Below are positions 11,050-24,595 of a DNA stretch of 64,000 nucleotides, piece after piece; position 1 is the stretch's first letter, and every line of letters starts with the position of its first letter. The DNA comes from Allacma fusca (taxonomy: Eukaryota; Arthropoda; Collembola; Symphypleona; Sminthuridae): NCBI GenBank assembly GCA_947179485.1, contig OX359245.1, positions 7,483,001 to 7,547,000 of the forward strand, in the 5' to 3' direction. The position numbers and the translations under genes were made by a program. Below the pieces are notes generated by a model that saw only the letters and a list, made by a program, of their open reading frames with translations, was not told the DNA's origin and did not search any database.

Positions 11050-13400
11050 AAATAAATGAGCCATTAATTGTCAAATTTGCCAATGAAACAAATTTTAGGA
11101 AATCTGGATCCTTATCGTTGATTAATTGTTTTGTTGAATTAACATTACTGTGGCAAAGCAATCCTTGCAGCTGGGCATCATGCGATTTTAACGTACTGGC
11201 GCGTGCTTTTACGTCCTTGGATATTTGCTGGTAGAAACCAAATAAAATCTCCAAATTTGAACAAATTTAAAATAATGATTTCCTTGATTTAATATTCTCG
11301 GGCAGTGCACCCCTAACAATTTATATTTGCACCACAAAGTTTCTAGTTAATTAATATCTTCTAATAGCATTTTGTACTCAAAGAAAATTTACTATCGCGT
11401 CTACTGATTTACATATTTCATCCAAACCGATTACACAATCTTGCAGTAACCGTGCTGTATTGTCCTCAAAAATAGCTGGTGTGCCATGAAAGCCAAAATA
11501 TTACTTGATTGGCCTATTAATTATATTCGTTAATAATTAATTTGTATTTATACTATTTTCACATTACAGATGTTACTGCATGGAAGTCCTTTGAAATTTA
11601 AAGTATTCGAAAGAAAAGAAAACTGTTTAAACTAATTTCTTGGGAAGAAGTTTGTTTGGAATCGCATTTTGGGAAAGCAGAAATTCCCTGAAGTTTAGAC
11701 AAAAGTGAACCAAATCATCGAATATCGCAGTTGAATCAAAAATCCAGGTAACTTCAAAGGCTTTCGAATAATTTGAATGGGGAATTTTAAGGGCACGCCA
11801 TTCAGAAATTCTTAATAACAGAATGGAAACGGGATTTCCATTCTGTCAGAATCAAATAGAATATAGAATAGTAGAAATAAACAAGACATATAAATTCAAT
11901 TGTAATTTGAACACGAGCTATATGGCGTCATAAAACTGCTTAGGTAACGAAAGGTGCATTGTCCAGCGCAAAATCTTTATTGACGTCAAAAAATTCAAAA
12001 ATACCCGACAAGCAAATTAGAAACAACGATCCAACAAACCAAGGAAGATTACAAGGAAACCTCGCGGAATGTAGAATTGTATCGGAATGAAACTTTGTGA
12101 GCAGTAATTTTTGAGAAAACATTACTCTTAATGATAATGTTGTGGAAAAGGAGATTAAAACAATTCATCATCCCTGCAGATCTTACAGGAAAGATGAGAA
12201 TAAATAATTCCTAATCATTGACACATTCTGTATATGTTGTAAAAGAATACAAAAAATACGTACTTTTCTCCGGGAATGTTCGGTGTCATTTCTTTAACCC
12301 CAATATTAGTTTCTGTTCGGTCTTCTGTTGGGGAAAACATTTTGAGTCCGCAGAAGATTCCGTCCGTTTAAGAAATGCCAGGGGGAAATAAGCGTCCCGG
12401 TCCTGTCCCGAAATGCCTCGGGGGATAATAATTATTTTGGTCACACAAATGTTGGCCTCGTCTCGGTTCCGAAATAATACAGAAACAAATGTTCCGTTCC
12501 GAAGCCATGTCTGCGACCCGTCCCGATCAGAATTTCTAATTTCTATTATATGGATATGTCAGTTTCAACTCTAATCAATGCCTGGGTATAAAGCTCCTTA
12601 TTTTTATTCCCATTATTTTGGCAGAGCATCCTATTATAAATTTGTTTTCATTTATTAAATGTACTCAACAGAATGACATCTGAATTGTTTAAAACACGTG
12701 AGTACGACAAATATGTAAAGTTTATTTTGTTGGAACTCGCTCATTTACTGATAAATTTTAAAGCCCCAGTCGTAGGCTTACGGAACAGCGTTGACAGAAA
12801 TTTAGAGCGAAACTGTGAAATACTAATAGCTAAGAAGGAATACTGATGGCCAGCACTCATACTAACTTTGGTGCTCAGGAAAGAAATGCGTACGTTTCAA
12901 AGTTAACCTGTAAGTAAATCCTGTAGTAAAAACATTTTCAGAACAATTTTGAGGATATGATCTAAATTTGTGCAGCGTGAGATGGATTTTTTCATAGTTT
13001 GGATATAAATAACCAAACCGGCAAACACCAGTTAGAATAGCCACCACAAAAAGGACTCCAGTTTTCCTACAACATTTCTGGAAACTTCGGTAGCTTTAAA
13101 AACTTCGAATGACGGAGAAAGCACTAAACGTTTTGAAGAAAAGTGCTTAAATAATCGAAATATAAAAGAAGTTAAATTGTTTTTTAAAAATTGCAACCAT
13201 CACAAGTTACTTCATAAAAATCAGAAATGATGTTCCAAGTGGCGTCCGCCTTTGAGTTACTGGTATTTACAATTTCATTATTCGCTTTCTCCTACCAGAT
13301 AGTTTTGTTACAATGTTCAAAACAGAGATCTAAATCGTATATGGTGACATTTATAAGCACGTGGAAATTCAAATAATATCGGGGATTTTATTGGAAAACA
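11050..13400 (+). repeat. Array block also found at 30.7-32.05 kb
   Basis: Sequence from about 11065 (the GGAAATCTGGATCCTTATCG region), through a GACGTCAA-headed part (about 11980) and a stretch with CTCGCGGAATGTAG (about 12061), to the CAAGTGGCGTC core at 13236 recurs in the same order at about 30730-32050. The copies are diverged, with indels; the left copy has extra sequence around 12440-12790. Neither keeps an open frame. Confidence 0.8.
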
Positions 13401-13670
13401 ATTAAATGTAAATTTATTTACACAAGTTGAGACGAATAATTCTAAGCAACAATATGAATTATCAAGATAATTCTTTCTTTTCATGGAGAGGCTGCTGCAA
13501 AAACCAACAATGAGCAACGTCTGGTAAACAAGACCTTCATAAAACGGACTCTGATTTTGATTTTTGTCCTTTGATTTATGACATGTGCAAACAAAAAGCC
13601 CTAAACACGACATGAAATTGGATTGTGATTTTAAAATTGCTTCCGTCCGTTATGGCATGCGCAATCTAAA

Positions 13671-13935
13671 ATTACTTGAACTTGACCATGAAATCTCAAG
13701 TTCATGGTCAAGTTTTTTCTTTCGATTACTTGACCCTGAACTTGACTTGAGGTTCAAGTAAATTTACCTTACTTGTACTTGAACCTGACTTGTCTTAAAA
13801 TGTCATGGTCAAGCCGAGTATGTACTTGAACTTGACCCGAAAAATTCAAGTAAACAAATTGCCCTACTTGAACTTGACCAGAACTTGAACTTGACTTGAA
13901 AACTCAAGTATTACTTGAACTTGTCCGCAGCACTG
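13671..13935. repeat. ACTTGAACTTGA-rich low-complexity stretch, probable hAT-type remnant
   Basis: Dense short-period words ACTTGAACTTGACC and their complements (CAAGTTCAAG, GGTCAAGT) fill about 265 bp. The right edge reads CTTGTCCGCAGCACTG, which in reverse (CAGTGCTGCGGACAAG) looks like a hAT-type end. I could not find a matching left end or target duplication, so it may be truncated. Confidence 0.6.
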
Positions 13936-14734
13936 GTATCGATATGTACATACATACTCATATAAAGTACGTTTACAATTAGCCACGTAATCAAACGGTG
14001 TACGTTCACGCTGAGTTCAATCGACAGTTGGAAGTTGAAACCTAAATTAACCATATTTTTTCAGTTTCGGTTTCGGTTACGGCTATTACTAAAACACATT
14101 TATTGTTTGTTTTCGTTTATCGTAAATATTTTTTTTTCGGCTTTCGGTTTCATTTCAAAAACCGTTATTGCAATTTTTCCGCTAATAACGTTATCCAGGT
14201 CTGCTTACATGTTTCTTTGTCGATTGTCCTTAAAATGGTTGGTGAGGAGTGAAATCTCAAATATTTCTTGAATGTGCTATCAAATACCGAATATTCATGA
14301 GTAATTACTTTGTATTTATATTATTTACATCACGAGTATTACTGAATGGAAACCCCTTTAGATTTAAGATGTTTAAAAGAAACGAAAACTTCATACTGAA
14401 TTTTTTAACAAGGATGGCACACAATTTGAACAAATACTTCCAAGAGCCAATATACACACATCTTATCAAATCAACCCCAAATTAACTTGGTTCTTAATTT
14501 TTTAGAGAATTTATTTTTCAGGATCCATGATTCCAGCAACACTTTCCGAATTATCTTCATATCTGAGTAAGTAAGATTATGTCTTCGATGTCCCTAATTT
14601 CTTGTTTTACTGGCAGCTATTTCTGATCTGTTAAAGCTCCAGCACCAACGCCATCAAAATAGCTGGGGTGGCTTGAAACTTCAAATGTTTTTATATTGAG
14701 CTATGAGCACTCGTTAATAATTTGGAACTGGAAT

Positions 14735-15599
14735 TAGTGCTGTCCATGGGAACGGAAATTTGGTACCAATACCTGTTCCTGTACCTGTACCCATTTTTTC
14801 AGGAACTAAAGCAATGGTCCTGTTCCTGTTCCCATAAAAGTGGGTACCAATTCAAAGTTCCTAGACCTGTTCCCATAAAAATGGGTACCAATTCAAAGTT
14901 CCTAGACCTGTTCCTGCATGAACAGGAATGCTCCTGTTCCTGTTCCCAAAAGTACTTTTAAAGACTAGCAGAAAAGTACAACCTACACATTTACGCCCCA
15001 GGTAACTCTATTTATGCATCGATTTAAAAACCAAATATCAAATCGACTTTATTAAAAATAAATAACAGCACACCATCTCCAATACCTTTAGCTACTCGAA
15101 TTTAAATGAGAATTCAGTAACAGTCAATAAATTAATCATCGCAGAACAAAGTACAGTAGTAACTGAAATTAGCCAAGACAAGTAGCACTTTCAATATACT
15201 TTTGCTGAACTAATAAGGAAAATAGCACGCTGGAGTTTTCTAAGCTACAATTTTGGGTTTCCAGAGTTCCAGAGTGTTCCATTTTTGCCACGTTAAATAA
15301 TTATTTTTTATTATTTTGTTAGGTAATAACGTGCGAAAGAGTGACTTATTTGACATGTTGCGCCGTACTTTTAAAATAATATTTTATTTGTGAGGTATTT
15401 TTATATTATAAACTTCATGTGAATACCAGGTAGGTACACGTTTTGTTTCTGTTCCCAAACCCGCTTTTGTTCCCATATTTCGGGAAAAATTTCTATGTTC
15501 CCAAACTGTTTTGGGAACAAAATTTGTGTTCCCGTACGCACCATTTCCTGTTCCTGTTCCCAAAAACCTGGGTGTCTCCTGTTCCCATGGACAGCACTA
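14735..15599. mobile_element. hAT-type MITE with CCTGTTCC-rich interior
   Basis: Perfect 19-bp terminal inverted repeats, TAGTGCTGTCCATGGGAAC, with an 8-bp target duplication ACTGGAAT at 14727-14734 and 15600-15607. Length 865 bp. Both subterminal regions are packed with CCTGTTCCC/GGGAACAGG words (for example 14780-14950 and 15440-15590). No transposase is present, so it is non-autonomous. It interrupts an array monomer. Confidence 0.95.
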
Positions 15600-15719
15600 A
15601 CTGGAATGGAGGAACTGTTCTATGTTAAAGGACAGGAGTTGGGAACGGGAATTAAAATGTGTCCACTATTAACAGGAATCCATTATATGAACGGCCATTA
15701 TATACATGCTTTACTGTAT

Positions 15720-16480
15720 CAGAACTAAAAAATAATAGAAGGGCTTTCCAAAGAAGAGCTTCTGTCAGACAAAACTGGGGGAGGGGCTTAAAAATTTCGA
15801 GAGCAGTAGAAATAGAAATTCCAGTGCAACTCCAGTGGCTTCAGTGACCGCCTTTAACAAACTAATTGAATCGTATTATCATACTTGGATGTAGTCAGGG
15901 AATTTCTTACTCGACTAGAGACAGCATTCAAATTTTGAAAAGATGTACTTGAAATAAAGCAGGATGAAATAATTAATTCAAGTGTTTTATAAATCGGTTT
16001 GTTATCTATTGAAATCAGGTTTACAATATTCTAAAGAACATTTCAAGTGGCGTCAAGTTATTTACGTTCTTATTCCTTGTCAATCTCTGCTTATATTTTT
16101 ATTACAGTATTCAAAACATGGTCCCGTAAATGTATATGTGGATATCTACGAGCCCAGAGAAATTGAAATGATATGAATTTCAAAAAAATGATTTTATGTG
16201 AAAACATTCTTGTTTTTATATAATAAAAATTATTTCAATTTCTAAATATGTCGTGTAAAATAGCTCATAGTATATGTATAGATCTATAGATGGCATTGTT
16301 TTTTTAACAATCGTAGCACTTTTTACATAGAAATAATATTATACCCGAGGGGATAATAGCTCTGTCCCCCGTAAGCAAAACTTTATTACTTTCTTTTTAA
16401 TGTTGATATTATGAGCTTATTATAGTAATTTCTACACACAATTTGCTTGTGTTCATAATTAATTATTGTAACCAATTATT
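15720..16480 (+). repeat. Array block copy A (also at 34.5, 55.7 and 59.5 kb)
   Basis: Order of landmarks: GGGCTTTCCAAAGAAGAG; a TTTCTTACTCGACTAG stretch; the core AAGTGGCGTCAAGTTA (16045); a TTATATTTTTATTACAG acceptor-like tract; TATTCAAAACATGG; a GGCATTGTTTTTTTAACAAT segment; and ATACCCGAGGGGATAATA (about 16341). The same order is seen at about 34480-35600, 55700-56640 and 59470-60560. In copy A the part after the AG reads openly to a TGA (YSKHGPVNVYVDIYEPREIE), but the other three copies are frameshifted or stopped. Confidence 0.85.
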
Positions 16481-19400
16481 TAATATTTGTAGAACGTGTG
16501 CCCTAACAATTGATAATTTCCTCATAAGTTTAATAGTGTTCTCTTCTGATGGAATTCACTACCACGATTAGTATTTTTTATTCCTCTGTACCAGCGCATT
16601 GTTGTTAAAAATGTATGGTGTGGCGTGTAAGCTCGTATATTTATTGATTGTGTATTCTCCAATATTCGTCAATAATTACATTGTATTTATTTTATTTTCA
16701 CAACATAGATGTTACTGAATGTGACTATTCTGATTCCAAATTCGTTCAAAAATTTCTTGGCAGGTATTTTTATTGCTCCTGTTTTCGTTTTTGTCGCAAC
16801 GTTATCCATTGATAAAAGTTACATGGTGTGTCAATTGTTTGAATTTTAAATTCACTGATGGTCCGCAAAGACTTCTTAAAAACCTCAACTATTTTCAGGA
16901 TGAGCAATGAGAACTCGACAATTGTCTTGTATTTATATAATTTTGTAACAGGTATTCCTGGAAAGAAAACTATTAAAATTTAAAGTGCTTAAAAGGTATA
17001 AAAACATTTTTAAAGAATTTTGGTAGTGTGTGGTAAATTTCAACCTTATCCTTATCTAATTGCATTGAAAAACATCCGAATAGAAGGGCTTTCTAAACGA
17101 GAGTCCTCATATAGCAAGAGAATAACCAGGAGGAATTTTCGATGGTAAGCAGTAAGAACAAATTCCCTGAAATCTAATCATGAGTGACGAACTTCACATT
17201 TCCTTCAAACATTCAGGTAACTTCAATAACTTTGGAATATACTCAAGTCTGGAAAGGGAAGTCAAATCAAGTTTTGTAGAATATTACTTCCCGCATTTTA
17301 TGTATCCTCACATAAATGTTTTTCGAGGAAATTATTACCAAATGTAATAATAACAGTTCAAATTGTTCGCCACAAGGTGTGAATAAACAAGAAAATTTAC
17401 CATTCTCATAAAAACGTTCCGATAAGAAGTTAGATGACACTCAAATTTAAAACAAGGTTTAAATTGTCAAAAAAAACCAAGTTTAAAGACCAATTTTATA
17501 ATTTTCTTCCGTTTTTCTGAATTATATGAAAAAACTTATTTCCAGGAAATACTTAAACATGAGAGAGTCCATGTTCAGATTTGACATCGGAAATCTGGTT
17601 GGTATTTCGAGGCAACCTTGCGATATTAGTTGTCCGCAAGAAAATTGACCTACTCCTAAGAACAATTTGTTGAATATTCTGAAGTATTAAAAATTCTTGT
17701 AGCACGCATATTCAAAACGTATTGTCAAATTCAAAGAACTATATCTAATTGCGTGTGAATGATTTAATTTAATTATCACTGTCTACTATTCTGACTAAAA
17801 TTAATCTACCGGAACAAAACTTGTCAAACTAGTCATCCGAGACTTCTCCCAAAGAAAAATCCTGATGTCCAAATTTTGTAGAACAATTTTGAGGGTGCAC
17901 TTAAAATTTTTAGTGAAAGTTGATATTTTCATTATTTTAGGTATAAATTGTTAAAAGTTCAAACATAAATGAGAACGTAAACGAAAAACAAGTTTCACAT
18001 GTTCTACAACATTTCAGGTAACTTTGATGGTTTGGAAATTTTCCTTTTCTGTGTCAGACAAGAGCATGTAAAACAATTTTCAACTGAAGTTTTGAATTGA
18101 ACCCTTTAGCAAGTATTTGTCAATACATGTTGTAACAGCCTTTGATAGGAAAAAGCAGTTTTCAAATCTTCGCACACATTAATTAAAGTGTTTGACTTGT
18201 CAATTTCTAGTATTAATTTTTATCTGATCGTAGTAACACATTTCTGGAAAGCACTACCGAGTTTCATGTTCTATTGATGTTTCGCTGGAAATTAGGTAAA
18301 ATTAATAACCAGCGTGGAAGGTTAGGCATTTAAAACAAAATTGATTTCACTGTATATATATCTGGTTTCTCTATTAATATAATATTTAAGAGCAACAATG
18401 TATAAATGGGTGTTAGCTGCAAACTCAAATTTGATGTACAAAAGGAAGTGACCATGTTTTGAAAAAAAGAAGGAAGTTTCTGAAATTTTAATTATTAAAC
18501 CAATAGTAAATTTTCCAATCAATCTTGACAAATTCCTATACAAAGTTTTAGGGTCTTTTCTGGGGAGGTGTATTTTTCCAGGAGGTTTAGAATTGTGGGC
18601 ATGATAGGCAAATACCTGAAGAATATTAAATAAATTTTCATTCAAGATCCGAAGGGAAAACATCTGTTGTTCACAGTGCATGATCAATCTGATTTCAAAA
18701 CTAAATTTAAATAAAATCAATGGAGGATTTTCCAAGTGGTTCCAATTTGACTACAGGGAGTATTTAGGATATACCGAATAATGTTTTGAAGTAAATTTCA
18801 AAATCATGCATTAAACGTAAAATGCTTGCTGGTAAAACTAATTTTGAATTACTACGGTTTTGAAGTTTAACCGGAAGTAAGTCGTGAAATTAATGAATGA
18901 AACTAAACAACTACAAATTCTAAGCATAATTGACCCTCCTTCATATTTTATACACTCATACTTACACAGTTACTAGCTCCTCCATTAACTCACAATCAGT
19001 ATGGCATAGCATTTATCAAATTCTTGATAAGCATTACCGGTCAAATTGCTTAAACGGCGTTTGAGCTCAACTGTTTAATTAAATTCCTATGACTTTCTGA
19101 TTATCATTTAAAATTATTTGGGACAACGTTCATTAGAGGGAGTGTATTAATTAACTTCCATCAACTAGACAAATAGGTTCTTGAATTTCATTGTCCCTTT
19201 CAAGATGGTTCTTTAAAGCTTTGGTAGTTAAAATTTGTTAACAAATAGAGGTCATTATCATTGTCCTTTTCTAGCTTAAATTAATTCAAATATTTTTCTA
19301 GTTGAATTTGGAAACTAACCGGGCAAATTTAAATACACTCAAATTAGGAAATTTATTTTTTTTAAATTACAAAATGTTTTTAAAAAATTTTTTTGACACT

Positions 19401-21645
19401 TGTTTATGGAAACTTTCATGGCGAGGTATTTAACAGGCCCCTACCTAAAAAATTTTGGGCATGGTAGGAAAATTTCTGGAGCAAGGTGAAATAAATTCGG
19501 ATACAAGAGCAGGAGGGAAAACATTGCGGAGAAGAAAGATGTTCACTCCAGTCTATTGTCTACAGTATACATTGGCAAAGCAATCTGTTTTCAAACTACA
19601 GTTAATTATGTCTACAACCTGTATTGAGGATATAAGGAATCAAGTTTTCAAATAACTTAGCAATTTGATAAATACATCAAACGTAGAATGCTCGTGGATA
19701 TATTCAATTTCGAATTATCATAATTTTGAAGTGTTACCTGAAGTAAGCTCGCGAAAATACTCGGTGGAATTAAACAACTACAAGTCAATACAAGTTATTC
19801 CCCCGCATACTTCCTATTCTGCACCTTATGTACCTTGTTCGGTTATACTCGTATTGATGCAACAACTCTCATCATGTGACACGTGTTAGAGCTGAAAGTA
19901 TATAAAGTGGCGTTAGAGTTCAACCGTTCGATTTAATTCCTCTGACAATGGTAACTTTCTGTAATTATTTATTTTCAACTGCTACACAGATGGTTTCAGT
20001 ATTTCATTCACCTTTTCAAGTTAGCTCCAACTAGTTGGGATATTTAGACTTGATTGAATTATGAATTATGAACTTATTTAGAATTGAAAATTGATACAAT
20101 TTTGTCGTTGATTCGAAAATCTCTTCAGCAGTTTTGGAGTATAAGCGGTCTAAAATCATAATTTCATTTTAAGCATATATTTAATTGAAAGTAATTGCAG
20201 TAAAAACTGTAATATCGGAAGCCTTTGTGGGGTAAAAATTTGAAAACGAATAAAGTCTTAATATCAGAAATTGCAAATCCCATTGTAAAACTAATTTCGT
20301 GCATTATTATGGAGCAAAATAGAAATGAAACTCTGCATTACAAATAAAAATAATTAACTGTTGGTACTTTAATTCAACTATATTACTTTTACCTTAGCTA
20401 TATTTATAATCTAATAAAATCACATACTTCAGTTTGTGTAATTTGAATTTACAGGGTGATCACATTCATTTCTTCCTCTTCGCTTCTTTCTCTAGCCTGC
20501 ACAACGTGTAGTGCTGACTGATAAACATTTTGATTCTCTTTGTAGGAGATTTAGTTTCAGTTATTTAAAATATTCTTTATTGACCTGGATCAAAATTTGA
20601 GCTAACATTGGCCAGGATCAGAAATCAAGTTCGGGGTTTTTTTTTTAATTCTTTTTTACCACAAAATTAAAGTACAAATTGTTTTTGAGAAAATGGTTGC
20701 TCCAATTGTTTCTAGAAAATTTGAGCATGTTTTTAAAGCATGCAGAAAAGTTGAGAGAAACGCAATGTCAGGGGGGAAACTGTGGAATACTCAGAGAAGG
20801 AAAAATGATGGTGAGGACATACACATGAGCTAGCCACTTTTATAATGTCATTGTTTCATACCATTTGACATTAAATAAAAGTGCGATTAAAAAATACATT
20901 TTTTAAACGTTTTCAGTGTGATGAAATAGCGCATACGCTAGATAACTCTAGTGATGAAACGAAAGTTATTTATAGCGGCGCGGAAGTTGTATAATTAAAA
21001 AAGCACTTAATTCACTTCTTAATTTTTCTCGCTTCTTTTGTGGCTTGAATAATTTTAACTGGAGTGTTTTGCTCATATTTTAAATACCAACCAGTAATTT
21101 TCGTTTAAAATTCAGAAACTAAAGTTCATTTTAAAAAATGTGTACTTTATAGAAACATGAGTCATAAAATACTTCCTTCCCCCAGTTTACAGAAAATTGA
21201 GGTCCAGTTTTTCTCAAATTAATTTTATTGGTTCAGGTCAAGTTAGTTTTGAAATCCCGGGGTTCAGAACAGGAAGGAAATTCTACTGTTTATAGAAACT
21301 CAAATTCTGTATTTTATTGTAGGCATAGAAAACTTGTTTACGAAAATACTCACATTAAATAAATGCAGTTTTGATTTCTACCTGCCAAATAATTGAAATT
21401 GCTTTACTTAGCTTAAGCAGACACAAAACGCAGCGGTATTGCCTTATCGTTTTCTGTATTTCACATCTTCAAGAAGAAAGTTAAATCTACTTATAAGAGA
21501 CTTTGACGGCTCAATAAAATAAATACGTGGCGTGGAACCGTACAAATTTTATATATAATTATTTTCACTATCTCTACCTCAATTTTCAAAGAAAACTACT
21601 TTGAGAAAATATTTAATATTAAACAAGTGCATTTGTGATATCTAC

Positions 21646-23563
21646 TTAGGGATGTGCCACAAATGACGTCATCCAAAATTCTGGCAAATTGCGACTGACT
21701 GACTGGATGATCATTCGTCGTCACAACGCAGGCTGACTGACTATAAATCACGTCATGTGTGTATGTGTCTACACATACATGTGTATAGTATAATGCTACA
21801 GGATGTTTTTTATTCAGAACTGAGCTCGTTTGCAAGAAATATGAATGGCACTAACAATTAATCTCTTTGTTTGACTAGTTTTATTGTCGAATTTTATTAT
21901 TGGTCATTGGTAATAACCATAACAAAACAGAAGCCTAACAGTGAGTTCTACTGTGAACAAGCGTGAAGCAAAAATCATCAGATCAAAAATCACAATAAAT
22001 GGCGAGATCATTGCCTTACGCCAGAGCATCACCCCGTGGGATATTTGAGGCCCGTGACGGCCCCTGGCCCACAAATGTTTACCCGAACCCGCCCAAAGTC
22101 CGTGTGGGTCAGGTTTTTTACGGGCTTACTTACAAATTTTAATCGCCGAGGAACTCTACCTTACACTACTGCAAAAATGTAAAAAATTGTGCGTTTATAT
22201 GTGAGCTATTCTATTCCAAGGTTAGATGGATGAATCAACCTCCTTTAAAATCAATATTTTTGACTTTTTAGATAACGTATTTAAGTACGTAAGTATTTAA
22301 ATCCATATTGAATCGAAAAAAAATATCTGTATTCTAATTAGTATATTCAAAACATATTTGAATACAGTGTCCAACGGTTAGATATTCGAAAAATCCGTGA
22401 AATATTGAAGTGTGTCTCGTAAATTCAAAAAACATAGGAGTTCTTTCTCAGCCAATACATAATTTTTTTAAACTATTCGATGGAATACAAAGTTTGGGAT
22501 TACGTTTGACTCCACCAAATGACGCAAAGCAACGACACTATATTTTTACGGAAATGAATTCGCTGCAATCTATAGGAAATTAATTAATTTGTCATTAATT
22601 TTCTGATTTGGGAAAGGGGCCTATTTCAGGGGAAAGAGCATGCAGCTCAATGTTTTTTACTACTAGGGTATCCCTGAAAAACAAGGTGAATCAAAACGTC
22701 ATATACGGTTATGGTACTTGTGTAGCTTAAGCAGTAATGCCTTTATAAAATGGTCTGACATATCCCCTGGCTTCTTTGCATTCATAAGTGCCGAATTTAG
22801 ACACTTTCTGGCTTTTTAGTTGTAAAGTTACGATATATTTCGGGACTCTAGTACCTCTGGGTACTAATATTTAATAACTAAAGTATTTGAATTATATTGG
22901 AATTCATAGAAAATATTTGAATAAATTGAATTGGAATTTTCATTTTGCGAAAAAAAATACATTTGTATTGGGATTGGAATCCGTTATGAATTATTTTAAT
23001 CAGAATTGTATTAGTATTTTTCGAATATTCCAGCGCAGCACCGTGGAAACGTCGAATTAGCTAGTTACACTGATTCGGTAGTTATTGTGATTGTAGACAA
23101 GCAGGAATTAATGGTAATTGAAACTATAACACGGATTAGTAGGCTCGTATTTTATAGCAAGGGTTTGCCCTTTATCAATTGATTTATAACCACGCATTTC
23201 AAATTAAAATTGTTATAGCGAGATTTTAATCCACTGTTTCTTAATTGCGTTGGAAATGCCTGCTTTAAACATCTAACATCAGCTACCCTGTACCGTATAT
23301 TACTTTTCGATCGATATAACTGTGTCTTATCGAATTAGGGGTAGTCACTACAATGATTTTTAATCGTAAGTGAAGTCGTTATTTAAACTTACGATTTCAC
23401 ACGGGATTTTAGGGAAGAGTTATAGAAGGTGTGGATTAAATAGGCGCAGAAAAATGACGTCACGTTATGAAGAAGGGGCTGACTGAGTACGTCATGTTAA
23501 ATCATGCACGGACATTATGACTGACTGACTAAATGCATGACGTCATTTGTGTCATATCCCTTA
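21646..23563. mobile_element. TIR element with TGACGTCA motifs at both ends
   Basis: Left end TTAGGGATGTGCCACAAATG and, reversed from the right end, TAAGGGATATGACACAAATG; both continue into ACGTCAT. Both ends also carry TGACTGACTG words inside. About 1.9 kb, with no recognisable transposase. Flanks rejoin an array monomer, but the target duplication is not clear (TATC shared at best). The interior contains a G+C-rich patch (about 22025-22140) and GAATA/TATTC-rich DNA (22250-23040), perhaps nested older insertions. Confidence 0.7.
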
Positions 23564-24430
23564 TCAAAACTTAGAATTTGCTTTACAAAGTTTAAGCATA
23601 TAATCCCTTGTTCACTGATCTAATGCATGTTCTACTAGAAATACAGCCTAAAACTAATTGAATGGCGTGGAAGTTTATGGATTTTACAAATACTTCATAC
23701 CAGTGCTTTAACTCAATTTCTAATGAACACTTTCTCACTCTCTAGTATGAGTGTTATAATATAATTCTAAGAATTGTATATTGGGATGAATTTAGCCCTC
23801 CCTCGGATATCAATTTAGATTTTTGACCTTGATTTACATCTCCAAACCCTGCGGATTCGTTCCCATGTTTATATTTTTTAATCCAGGTTTTATATTTTTT
23901 CGAATGAAATCAGGCGATGTAGCGGAAATTAGTAAGAATAAAATTTAATTACATCTCCGTGGTACATCTTTTGTGCGGTGTTTGATTTAATTATTAAGGG
24001 TTTCGAAGAATACGCTTTGAAACGCTCTCGTGGGAAGTCGTAGTTCCAGTAACGATCCAGCAATCGTGGAACCAATTGTATAGGGTACCAATAATTGATT
24101 GAAGGCATTCAATTTTCCCAGGATTTAGCTAACATGTTTTAAGATTTTTTAAAATTTATTTCATTACATTAGTTCAAAACCTCTAACTAAAGGAGAGTAG
24201 GAAGTGGAGCCAAATCAGAAATATTTTAAAAAATGACAGCTGTGGGAATTATTTAAGATTATGAATTTTACGCCAAATTCAAATATACGGAGCTTAAAAA
24301 ATAATAAGTAAAAATAATAAGTGAAAGCCAAGTGGGTCCCGATTCCATTCCTAGGTCATTTATCCAATAAAATTTCCGGATTATTAGAAAGAAAATTTCA
24401 ATTGAAAATTACTTTCTTACCCGGTAAGAA

Positions 24431-24595
24431 AAAACACAAGGGATACTCCCTGTCTATTTATTCTCGTTGTGTCACTTCTGAAATTCAGTTGTGCTCATTT
24501 GCAGTAGGAATTCATCAAAAAATTAATACTTTGCTGAACAGGACTTTGCCAAAGTTCCCTTTAACACAAATGGTGTCAAAACTCGTAGAATTTTA
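24431..24595 (+). repeat. Array segment GGATACTCCCTG; long homologues near 27.46 and 50.43 kb
   Basis: After ACACAAG, the copies at about 24431 and 27455 both read openly for 50-57 codons (starting GYSLSIYSRCVTSEIQL) to a stop. The copy at about 50430 has a TGA within the same stretch and the one at about 39010 is frameshifted. Nearly identical DNA in two copies explains the shared peptide; there is no sign that the protein rather than the DNA is conserved. Confidence 0.7.

Noticed and set aside
18322-18735. 137-codon minus-strand reading
   Set aside because: Lies across an array core (18308-18324) and shows no recognisable domain; related monomers at 26.2 kb do not keep it open.
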